Assembly: GCA_014084085.1 (NCBI GenBank)
Contig: NPFB01000203.1
Span: 45,817 to 63,491 of the forward strand
DNA from: Hondaea fermentalgiana
Taxonomy: Eukaryota > Sar > Bigyra > Thraustochytrida > Thraustochytriidae
Direction: 5' to 3'
Length of the DNA stretch: 17,675 nucleotides
This document shows positions 1 through 6,749 of the stretch, in pieces. Position numbers and translations under genes: made by a program. The number at the start of each line of letters is the position of its first letter. Position 1 is the stretch's first letter. The notes under the pieces are model-generated. The model had not been told where the DNA came from and ran no database searches. It saw only the letters and a list, made by a program, of their open reading frames with translations.

Positions 1-429
1 GCCGGTCCCGCCGCAGCCCGCCCCGGCGCGGCGTCGTTTCTTCGCCCGTGCCTGGCCGCAAGCAAGCAGTCGTCCACACATCATCCATCCATCCATCACC
101 ATCATCTTGGCCTCTTCCCGGCGTCCTGGCCGCCAGAATCCCCGCCCCGGGCCCAGACCCGACCCGACCCGCCGCTCGCGCTCGGCGCCCCGCCGGCCTC
201 CCCTCCGCCAGAGTCCTCCTCCGCCCTCGCGCGCGCGGCCGGAGCCGCGGCGTGCACGCGCGTACCGACCGGAGGGAGCGCGTCCCAGGCGGGCGTGTTT
301 GCGCGATACGAGTTGGAGGAGGGACGCGGCGCTTGGCGAGCACGAGCAGGAGCAGGAGCGCGAGCAGGAGCACGAGCAGGAGCAGGAGCAGGAGCAGAAG
401 CGGGGCAGGGGCCAGGCCGCGCGGCGGGG
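1..429 (+). other. 5' flank and probable leader of the alpha/beta hydrolase gene
   Basis: This is GC-rich, low-complexity sequence with no convincing gene. Several reading frames are open across it on both strands, but their products are Arg/Ala/Pro-rich, as expected from random GC-rich DNA. The frame of the downstream hydrolase stays open back to a GTG at 295, but there is no in-frame ATG before 430 and the extra 45 residues would only translate a hexamer repeat. I read it as promoter and 5' untranslated leader. Confidence 0.55.
338..398 (+). repeat. Imperfect GAGCAG hexamer repeat
   Basis: About ten units of GAGCAG with GAGCAC and GAGCGC variants lie just upstream of the hydrolase start. 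In the hydrolase frame the repeat would give Arg-Ala-Gly-Ala runs. I place it in the leader rather than in the protein. Confidence 0.8.
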
Positions 430-1809
430 ATGGAGCAGGTGACGCCCGCGCAGCTGGCGCAGACGGCGGCCATGGCGGAGAGCCGCGGCGCGGCGAGGCT
501 GAAGGCGAAGCAGCTGCAGCTGCAGCCGGGGGCGAGCAGGTCGACGACGCGGGCCGGCGTGGCGGAGACCGTCAAGCGCGGCGTCGAGGCGACCTCGCAG
601 ACGGCGCACTGGGCGGCGCTCGAGGCGCTCTGGGCCGTCGGGAGCTTGCTGGGCGGCCTCGTGGTCAGTGCCATTAACCTGGTGCTCGGCTACTGGGCGC
701 AGCACTACCAGCTGCACAGCCAACTCCGAGGCAAGTCCACGGTCGGCGGCGTCTACGCCACGGATGGCGTGACGCCGCCGGGAAAGGGCGTCGAGGCCTC
801 GCTCTTCGCCGCGCAGTACGGCCCAGCACCCGAAGAGACGCTCGACACCCTTCTCTGCGAAGACCGCGAGCGCGCCGCGCAAAACCCGGCCGTCCTCTAC
901 GCGCACGGCGGCGGCTGGATCGCTGCCAACTCCGCCTGCCTCATGCATTCGGTGACGCCGCTCGCGCGAGCAGGTTACGATGTCTACAGCATCGACTACC
1001 CGCTTGCGCCCCGTCACCGCTTTCCCGCGCCCCTTGTGTCCACCTTGCGCGCTCTCGCGTGGATGCGCATGCACGAACACCACGACGAAGTCCTCCTCAT
1101 GGGCGATTCTGCGGGCGGCAACCTCGTTACCGTCGCGGCAGCTATTGTCAAGAACCGCAACCTCCTCGAAGAGCTTGCACAAGAGTCAGGTGCACTCGAG
1201 CTCCTCCGGCTCGACTTTCCCGAGATCGTCGGCGTCTCCTCCATTTATGGCATCATGGACCAGGATCACTGGATGCAAGACCTCGACACCATTTCTTGGA
1301 TTGAAAACAAGGTTACGCAATTCTGCGTTGCCTTTGCCTTTCGCATGTATCGCTCTTCTGAGGGACGCTTCCAGAACCGCTTCACCCTGCTTGACATGCT
1401 CGACCACGTCGACGAGCTTCCGCCCTTCCAATTGCTGTGCGGTGACAGAGACATTCTCGTTAACTCGAACCGTCGGGCCTTTAAAGAACTCACGCGTCGC
1501 AAGTTTCCGGTCGAGATTGAGGAGCACATTGGCGCCCGCCACTGCTATTTTGGCTTCCCGCCGGCATGGAGCTCGGATGAGTCGGCCAAGCAGTGTCTTC
1601 AGACCATGCTGCGCTTTTTCAAGGCAGAGACAGATCGCTTCCATTCGCGTCAAGTCCCTGGCGAGATTGTGGCGCGCAAGGTTCGTCCCCTCGGCGTTCC
1701 TACCGTGCGCAAGAGCCCGCACCCGCACCGCTGGTATCGCCGGGAAAGCGATGAGGAATACGTGGCTAAATTTTTCGAGCGCCACGCTCACCATTACAAA
1801 CAAGAGTGA
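430..1809 (+). CDS. Membrane-anchored alpha/beta hydrolase, hormone-sensitive-lipase type (459 aa)
   Basis: Predicted serine hydrolase acting on carboxylic esters or lipids. The oxyanion-hole motif HGGG is at residues 159-162. The nucleophile is in GDSAGG with Ser227. The acid is probably Asp341 in GDRDIL, or Asp339 in the same motif. The catalytic His371 lies in GARHCYFGFP. Order and spacing fit the HSL/arylacetamide-deacetylase group (alpha/beta hydrolase fold 3). Before the catalytic domain, residues about 64-88 form one hydrophobic segment, so a single-pass anchor is likely, followed by a short linker. The C-terminus (about 405-459) is basic and His/Arg-rich and extends past the fold. The start is the first in-frame ATG; the frame is open further upstream only through a repeat. 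The gene is a single exon with no splice sites needed. The substrate cannot be read from sequence; steryl-ester, acylglycerol or xenobiotic esterase are all possible. Confidence 0.88.
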   Translation: MEQVTPAQLAQTAAMAESRGAARLKAKQLQLQPGASRSTTRAGVAETVKRGVEATSQTAHWAALEALWAVGSLLGGLVVSAINLVLGYWAQHYQLHSQLRGKSTVGGVYATDGVTPPGKGVEASLFAAQYGPAPEETLDTLLCEDRERAAQNPAVLYAHGGGWIAANSACLMHSVTPLARAGYDVYSIDYPLAPRHRFPAPLVSTLRALAWMRMHEHHDEVLLMGDSAGGNLVTVAAAIVKNRNLLEELAQESGALELLRLDFPEIVGVSSIYGIMDQDHWMQDLDTISWIENKVTQFCVAFAFRMYRSSEGRFQNRFTLLDMLDHVDELPPFQLLCGDRDILVNSNRRAFKELTRRKFPVEIEEHIGARHCYFGFPPAWSSDESAKQCLQTMLRFFKAETDRFHSRQVPGEIVARKVRPLGVPTVRKSPHPHRWYRRESDEEYVAKFFERHAHHYKQE

Positions 1810-2159
1810 GTGAGATGTTGTTGGTGGTGGTGGTAGTGGTGATGATGATGATGATGATGATGATGATGACAAGTAGATCTCGCCTATTCTCCCACCCACT
1901 TGCCCCTCTTCTCTTTCTTTACTCTCTTCCAGATCAGCTGGACTTTTGTATTAGATAAATGTATCGTATTATGTTCTATTCACAAAGCTCACCAGGCCAC
2001 GGTCGTTCAATTTTATTCTTCTTCTACCGGATTTTCGTCGTCTAGGGCGCGTCTGTCCTTGCGTTTGAGATACCAACTAGCCGTACCCTTTAGTTTTTCC
2101 TTTTCTGCGCGTGTGTGGTACTTTTCTTTGCTAGCGTCCGCTCTTCCCAGGGATTTAGC
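1810..2159. other. Convergent 3' intergenic region
   Basis: The hydrolase (+) and ankyrin gene (-) end facing each other about 350 bp apart. The space holds a GGT/GAT microsatellite and pyrimidine-rich sequence. A TTTATT at 2012-2017 reads AATAAA on the minus strand, about 145 nt past the ankyrin-gene stop, and could be its polyadenylation signal. No further gene is seen. Confidence 0.5.
1815..1869 (+). repeat. GGT/GAT trinucleotide microsatellite
   Basis: A GGT-rich stretch runs directly into an almost perfect run of GAT (1841-1869, just under ten units). It begins a few bases after the hydrolase stop codon, so it lies in the 3' untranslated region. It is likely to vary in length between strains. 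Confidence 0.9.
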
Positions 2160-4127
2160 CTACTTGTTCTTCTTCTTTTTGGCCGCGCCCTTTTTCGCGC
2201 CTGGGGCCGCGCCCGCAGCTTTGCCCTTCTTCTTCGCATCCTTGGCGCCCTCCTTCTTCTTGCCCTCCTTTTCGGCATCGCCCTCTGGCTTTTCTGCAGC
2301 CTCCTTGGCTTCCTTCTCGCGAAGTGCCGCAGCTCGAGGGTTTTGCAGCTTTTCCCAGTCGAGGAGAACACTGCGAATCTCGGAACGATCCACAGTCACC
2401 TTTCGCGCAGCATCTTTGTCGTCCTGAGCCAAATCAAAGGCATTCTTGTTGTAGGCATTCTTCACATACGGATCGCAACCCTCATCGAGGAGGCGCTGCA
2501 GAATTTTTTTGTGACCGTGAAATACGGCGAGAGCACACGCATTCCACCCTTTTGCTTCTCGAGCCTTGATGTTGGCGAAAAAGGTCTTGCGCTCCACCTT
2601 GTCAAACTCTGGGTCGAACGTCTTGTATTGTGACAACAGCATCTCCAAGAGCTCAGCGTTTCCGTTACTTGCCGCGATGAGTAAAAGAGTCATGCCACGC
2701 GCGTCGCGCGCTTCCGCCGTGCCGCGAGGTCGCTCATTGTGTTCCTGTGCCTCGTCTGCGAGCTCCTGGAGACGATCCTGCAATTCTCTCGTTTTCCCCT
2801 CCATGGCAAGGTCCACGAGTTCCTGGCGAATCTTGTCTCGCGCATAGGCGTCACGTTCAGCTGCCGTTGTGAGTCGCGATTCGAGAAGTTTCTCTGCCTC
2901 CGCTGCACGAGCTGCAACTAACTTTTCAGTCTCGGCAATGTCCCACGATTCGAGAACCTCTCGAACTTCGTCCGTTTTGGCCACATCATACGGAGTCTCC
3001 ATGCCCGCTGCAAGTCGTGGGTCTGCCCCGCGTGACAACAAAAGCTGAACAGTCTCGAGATGGCCATTGTATGAAGCACGGTACAGCGGCGAACGCCCAG
3101 CATCGTTCTGGGCGTTGGGATCCGCGCCCAGATCCATGAGTTTGGTGCAAATATCCATATGACCTTGGCACGCGGCCTCCGAGAGCGCCGTATGCTGATG
3201 CACGTCTTCGGACTCAAAAGAGTATCCACGGTCCATCTCTTCCTGAATCACGTCCCATTCGCCATCAAAGGCGGCCTCCACGAGCTTGATTGAGTTTCGA
3301 TGCACATCTCGTGCGCCAAAAGCCGCGGCAATCTCTTCGCTGCCGGCATCCTGACCGCGTCGACCAGGACCTTTGCGGGCTCCAGGATCATTCGGGTCAA
3401 GCACAGAAATCACACCAAGCCCGTGCTCGGCCGCAAATGCTCGACCCGCCGTCTCGTTCGCTGTCATAAGCACGAGCTTGAAGTCGTCCTTCAATTGGAA
3501 TACCTCGGGCTCGGGATCGCCTTGTTTCGGTCGCAGCAGACGCTTCCAAACCTCTTCTTGAAAGAGTTCAATCTTGCGTAGAACCTGGCGTGGAAAGTGT
3601 TCTTCGTCAAAGTGCTCCTCCAAATCAACTTTTTCCATGTCGTCAAAGTTTACCATGAAGCAAGCTCCATGCTGGAGGGCCCCTACCAGAGTTTTGCGCA
3701 GATTTTCCTTGGACATGTCGGCTGGGTTCTGCGCGAGCAAGAATTGACCTCGCTGGTAGCGCATAAATCGCGATCCCTGGCCGCTTGGGTCCAAGAGGAT
3801 GGGCCATCGCTCGTACTGGTACACCATGGAATCTAGCGCGTCGGGCAAAGCTTTGAGAGCCGTCTTGATCTCGGGTGTCTGAAACTCTTCGAGACGCTCC
3901 TCCAGAACCTCGGCCAAAGTGGCGTACGCTTTCTGCGTTGCTTCATTGGCGTCATCACCAGGCGGCGGGACCTCGAGGCATTCTTTCAGGGTGCCTGGAA
4001 GAGCTTCGGGGAGCTCGGCCGCCTCGTCTTTAAGTTTAAGCGCCTCGAACTTGTTGAGAAGCGCCTCGTGCACCTCTTTTTCATCCGCGGCGGCAGGAAC
4101 CACGGGAACCGAACCTGCGGCACCCAT
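2160..4127 (-). CDS. Ankyrin-repeat protein with dynein-AAA5-like region and predicted N-myristoylation (655 aa)
   Basis: Single-exon gene. The N-terminus MGAAGS fits the N-myristoylation consensus (Gly2, Ser6), so membrane attachment is plausible. Residues about 105-225 resemble the dynein heavy-chain AAA5 (D5) module: an RWPILLDPSGQ motif at 107-117, a helix ending LVGALQHGACFMVNF, then DDFKLVLMTANE at 214-225. No Walker A motif is present, so this piece should not hydrolyse ATP. Ankyrin repeats follow at about 278-395 (clear units near 310-340 and 343-373, with TALSEAACQGH and SPLYRASYNGH cores). A charged helical stretch (about 396-465) separates them from further repeats at about 475-590. 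The tail (602-655) is Lys/Ala/Glu-rich. It is probably a scaffold; a flagellar or ciliary role is only a guess from the dynein likeness. The ankyrin assignment is firm, the dynein-like one moderate. Confidence 0.85.
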   Translation of the reverse strand: MGAAGSVPVVPAAADEKEVHEALLNKFEALKLKDEAAELPEALPGTLKECLEVPPPGDDANEATQKAYATLAEVLEERLEEFQTPEIKTALKALPDALDSMVYQYERWPILLDPSGQGSRFMRYQRGQFLLAQNPADMSKENLRKTLVGALQHGACFMVNFDDMEKVDLEEHFDEEHFPRQVLRKIELFQEEVWKRLLRPKQGDPEPEVFQLKDDFKLVLMTANETAGRAFAAEHGLGVISVLDPNDPGARKGPGRRGQDAGSEEIAAAFGARDVHRNSIKLVEAAFDGEWDVIQEEMDRGYSFESEDVHQHTALSEAACQGHMDICTKLMDLGADPNAQNDAGRSPLYRASYNGHLETVQLLLSRGADPRLAAGMETPYDVAKTDEVREVLESWDIAETEKLVAARAAEAEKLLESRLTTAAERDAYARDKIRQELVDLAMEGKTRELQDRLQELADEAQEHNERPRGTAEARDARGMTLLLIAASNGNAELLEMLLSQYKTFDPEFDKVERKTFFANIKAREAKGWNACALAVFHGHKKILQRLLDEGCDPYVKNAYNKNAFDLAQDDKDAARKVTVDRSEIRSVLLDWEKLQNPRAAALREKEAKEAAEKPEGDAEKEGKKKEGAKDAKKKGKAAGAAPGAKKGAAKKKKNK

Positions 4128-4298
4128 TTGTTCACACCACCGTGCGACTCAGCTCCAGCTCGTACGTGTTTGTCGTCGCTGTCGTCGCTGCTGTCGTCGT
4201 CGGCAACGAACTCGCAAGAATTCTTTCTGGCTTTGCCTTTGCGCAAGTGGACATTGAAGTTGGACATGCAAAGGCCTTCCCGCGCCGAAGCCAGGAGT

Positions 4299-4319
4299 AC
4301 ACACCTCTGAGAGGTGTGT
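4299..4319. repeat. Perfect palindrome, 10-bp arms around one base
   Basis: The arms ACACACCTCT and AGAGGTGTGT flank a single G. The site is about 170 bp upstream of the ankyrin-gene start. It could be a dimeric protein-binding site in that gene's promoter; as RNA it could fold only with a strained loop. Confidence 0.75.
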
Positions 4320-4639
4320 GCGGGGACACATCGGGGACCCTCCTTTGCCAAGTTTAGTAAAATCAAATCTTCGAACTGGGACTGACACGCAATTTCAAGT
4401 GACTTTTCGTCTTACACGGTGCCATAGCCACGCTGATAAGCAGTGACAGAAGAAGAGTGTTTGTGCAAATGTGGAGGCTCTTTTCACGATGAGAAAACAA
4501 GAAGAGAGGATTGTATGAATGCATACGCAAGCAAGCGCACACGATCTGGTCAAGAGGATAAAGAAACAAGGGAGTCGCACAAACGAAATAACTATTTTCT
4601 TTTCGAAGGATTAACTTCAGATGGAAAACGGCGGCGCCT

Positions 4640-4656
4640 CTAGTATCCGATACTAG
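4640..4656. repeat. Perfect CTAG-ended palindrome, 8-bp arms
   Basis: The arms CTAGTATC and GATACTAG flank one C. The site is about 42 bp past the stop codon of paralogue A. It shares the CTAG core with the inverted repeats found upstream of both paralogues, though the rest differs. Confidence 0.75.
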
Positions 4657-4698
4657 GAACCTATTCACTCCTTTCGCGTGGATACCAAGGGGCCTTTT

Positions 4699-6021
4699 TT
4701 AAACGTTCAATCCCGGCGTACTTTCCCCCGAGCTCCTCCTTTGCAAGAAGTCTGTAATTTTATCGAGATCCTTCTTCAACGACTTGTTCTCGTGTTCCAA
4801 TTGTCTGCAGCGGCTTTCGAGATCGCTTTTGTCGTTTCTGAGGGAATCTTTGTCGTTTTTAAGAGACTCGTTCTGTTTTTTAAGAGACTCGTTGTCCTTC
4901 TCGAGATGCTTGCATTTCTTTCTGAGATTTTCGTATCCTTCGAGTGCTTTGCCGAGCTCACCTAGCTCCAAACAAAACTCGATACTTCTCTTGCTAATCT
5001 TGTGTGGAATTTTGAATTCCTTGTCCGAGGGGTCGACGGAGAGTGTTGCGTGGGAAGCGGTCGGCTCGACGGAAGTTGGAGTCGAGGTGACGGGGGAAAC
5101 CGCACAAGCCGCATGCCCCTTATCAGCGCCAGTATCAAGAGATGTCGGCGTGGTGCTTGCCTGCAAGGCATGGTTTCGAAGAAGCATTTTGAATATGATC
5201 TCCGCTTTTTGTTTCCCCTTCGGATCCGTCTTCGGGTCCGTCTTCGGATCCGTCTTCGGGTCCGTCTTCGGATCCGTCTTGCGCGCCTCCACGCGATATT
5301 CACTGCCTCTCGCTGAAAGCGCTTCGTTCCAGGCTTTCTCTATCTTGGAGTCTTCACCAGCAAGACTCTGAAGCTTTTGAACGAAGACCGTGTTATTGTA
5401 CTTTGCGTTGCGCACATCCTCCCGTCTAACGCTTGGCTCACCCTCAACTCGAATTCCCCATTGACCGTTGCGACATACGAACCTTGCATCAACGAACTCC
5501 GCATCGGGCCTTTTAGCCCTGACTTTCATCATAAAAGCCTCCGAGAACCCGGTAATGAAGTCGATATTCCCGGCCATCCCCACGGTGGAGTCAACTTGCC
5601 CATGCGACTCGTCATGTCCTTCATCCTGATTTCCCGCAACACCGGGTTCGGCTTGTAGCATATTCCGGCGACTCTCTTCGCCTTTCTTCTTGGCTTGGCG
5701 AGACGGTCGATTCTTGTTGCCATCGACCGCTTCTTGCTCTCCATCCTCAGCCCTGATGTTCCTTTCATTGTTGGCCTGGGCACCCATGTCGTACTCATCA
5801 GGATTCTGACGACCTTCCTCCTGGGGATCCGCCTCGTCCTCGGAATCGCTTTCCAGGTCAAAGTCAAGTTTCTTTCGCGCGCGCACACTGCCGACGGCGG
5901 CGCCGTCAACGTCGTTGTTGTTCGACTGCTGCTCACCATGTGCGAGCCCCGCTGAAGCGTCCTGGTCTCCCGGCAAGGCGCCTTCGCGGTCGCCCTCGTA
6001 CTTTTGTTGCTGGTGCTCCAT
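4699..6021 (-). CDS. Paralogue A: charged coiled-coil protein of unrecognised family (440 aa)
   Basis: I do not recognise this family. The start is the ATG of MEHQQ, which is shared with the neighbouring paralogue; the frame continues upstream, but the second copy has no earlier ATG and the upstream differences look non-coding. Residues 1-150 are hydrophilic and acidic, with basic clusters that could be nuclear signals (RARKK at 47-51; RQAKKKGEESRRN at 108-120). Residues about 155-248 form the most globular-looking part, with RPDAEFVDARFVCRNGQW and a later KAWNEAL motif. Then come five TDPK repeats (249-268), a Ser/Thr/Pro linker containing TSVEPTASHA, and a coiled coil (about 365-428) with heptad-like ESLKKQN/ESLKNDK/DSLRNDK repeats. 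A nuclear, self-associating protein is a guess. It lies in tandem with paralogue B on the same strand. Confidence 0.75.
   Translation of the reverse strand: MEHQQQKYEGDREGALPGDQDASAGLAHGEQQSNNNDVDGAAVGSVRARKKLDFDLESDSEDEADPQEEGRQNPDEYDMGAQANNERNIRAEDGEQEAVDGNKNRPSRQAKKKGEESRRNMLQAEPGVAGNQDEGHDESHGQVDSTVGMAGNIDFITGFSEAFMMKVRAKRPDAEFVDARFVCRNGQWGIRVEGEPSVRREDVRNAKYNNTVFVQKLQSLAGEDSKIEKAWNEALSARGSEYRVEARKTDPKTDPKTDPKTDPKTDPKGKQKAEIIFKMLLRNHALQASTTPTSLDTGADKGHAACAVSPVTSTPTSVEPTASHATLSVDPSDKEFKIPHKISKRSIEFCLELGELGKALEGYENLRKKCKHLEKDNESLKKQNESLKNDKDSLRNDKSDLESRCRQLEHENKSLKKDLDKITDFLQRRSSGESTPGLNV
5219..5280 (-). repeat. 12-bp minisatellite encoding TDPK repeats
   Basis: Five 12-bp units lie in tandem inside paralogue A. 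On the + strand, units with GGATCC alternate with units with GGGTCC, so the true period is 24 bp. The repeat is in frame and absent from paralogue B, where the same place reads RTKATEKED. It is a recent copy-specific expansion. Confidence 0.9.
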
Positions 6022-6082
6022 GTTGCAGCTGGTGGGCTTGGTCTTGGTCTTTCTTCTCCGGCTGCGTCGGTCGTCGTTTGCG

Positions 6083-6088
6083 CACGTG
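6083..6088. promoter_or_regulatory. CACGTG hexamer in the leader of paralogue A
   Basis: This palindromic E-box/G-box-like hexamer lies 62 bp upstream of the ATG, at the same relative place as one upstream of paralogue B. A six-base match can be chance. Its retention is weak evidence because the whole leader is conserved. Confidence 0.3.
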
Positions 6089-6192
6089 AACAGACTTGGG
6101 CTCGTCTCGGGTTTCGGGTTTGCCGCCCGGTTTTGCTGCGCGGCCGGCCGCCCATCGCCTCCTTCTGCGCGCTCTACACCCCGCTCGCGCCC

Positions 6193-6320
6193 CGTGACAC
6201 GACTCCAGAGCGCCTCGTGACACGATTCCAGAGCGCTGAGAGCGCCGCGAGAGCAGCTCGTGGACCAGTTCGAGAGCGCCGCGAGAGCGGCTCGTGAACT
6301 AGTTCGAGAGCGGCGCGCGC
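6193..6320. repeat. Two short tandem repeats upstream of paralogue A
   Basis: A 21-bp unit starting CGTGACACGA occurs at 6193-6213 and 6216-6236 with one mismatch. Directly after, a 34-bp unit starting GAGAGCGCCGCGAGAGC occurs at 6238-6271 and 6272-6305, followed by a partial third. The matching region of paralogue B has only a single CATGACACGA-like unit, so the expansion is specific to copy A and explains its longer upstream region. Confidence 0.85.
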
Positions 6321-6502
6321 ACTTGGGTGTAAATATGAGAACAGGCGCTCTCGTCTGCAGACAGACAAGAGACGGAGTGGGGCATGCAGTAGCGTCTGCG
6401 GCGCAGCGTACGAGCTTGCGCATCCTGGTTTTCCTTTGCATCAAGGTTCGGACGCGCGCTCCGAGCGCCGGCGAGAGACCAAAACATGAATTTGTCCTAC
6501 GA

Positions 6503-6534
6503 GTTTGGCCTAGGATTTTACTAGGCTAAGCCTA
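6503..6534. promoter_or_regulatory. CTAG inverted-repeat element upstream of paralogue A
   Basis: The arms TTGGCCTAG (6505-6513) and CTAGGCTAA (6521-6529) pair over a 7-bp spacer with one mismatch. The right arm overlaps a second small palindrome, TAGGCT-A-AGCCTA (6522-6534). Nearly the same element lies upstream of paralogue B. It could be a shared promoter element or a mark of the duplication junction. Its function is unknown. Confidence 0.6.
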
Positions 6535-6691
6535 TGTAAGATGCAAAGAAAGAGTTTTTTTGTTCTTTTTCTCGACGAGAAAACAAGATGGTTGCATCGA
6601 TGCATGTGCAAGCGAGCGCATACGGTCTTGGCAAGAGAATAAAGGAGCTGCAAACTCACAAAAAGATATGATGGAAAAGGATTGGAGGGAA

Positions 6692-6714
6692 AGAGAGAGA
6701 GAGAGAGAGAGAGA
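6692..6714. repeat. GA dinucleotide microsatellite
   Basis: About eleven AG/GA units lie 36 bp beyond the stop codon of paralogue B, in its 3' untranslated region. There is no counterpart downstream of paralogue A. Confidence 0.9.
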
Positions 6715-6749
6715 TGGTGGCTCTGGCATTTGAAACCTTACACGTGTTT

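Larger units (their letters stand above)
4128..4698. other. Intergenic region between ankyrin gene and paralogue A
   Basis: Next to the ankyrin start there is a GTCGTC/GCTGTC-rich stretch, probably its leader. Two compact palindromes lie at 4299-4319 and 4640-4656. The part from about 4440 to 4600 resembles 6539-6670, which lies downstream of paralogue B, so the 3' flank was duplicated along with the genes. Short open frames here have no recognisable protein features. Confidence 0.55.
6022..6749. other. Leader and promoter of paralogue A, plus 3' flank of paralogue B
   Basis: About 130 bp next to the start of paralogue A (6022-6150) match the leader of paralogue B at roughly 90 percent identity by eye. 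Beyond it lie short tandem repeats (6193-6320), a stretch without recognised features, and the CTAG inverted repeat near 6505-6534. From about 6539 to 6670 the sequence resembles the 3' flank of paralogue A, so the unit boundary is near 6535. A GA microsatellite sits near the stop of paralogue B. Confidence 0.6.

Noticed and set aside
295..429. Extended N-terminus of the hydrolase, 45 extra residues
   Set aside because: It would begin at GTG and translate mostly a GAGCAG hexamer repeat; the first in-frame ATG is at 430.
1186..1899. 237-aa minus-strand frame opposite the hydrolase
   Set aside because: Shadow of a clearly conserved enzyme; its N-terminal Ser run is just the GAT microsatellite read backwards.
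6022..6444. Extended N-terminus of paralogue A, with an ATG at 6441
   Set aside because: The extension covers short tandem repeats, and paralogue B has no corresponding ATG. Changes between the copies in this stretch alter amino acids about as often as expected for neutral DNA.
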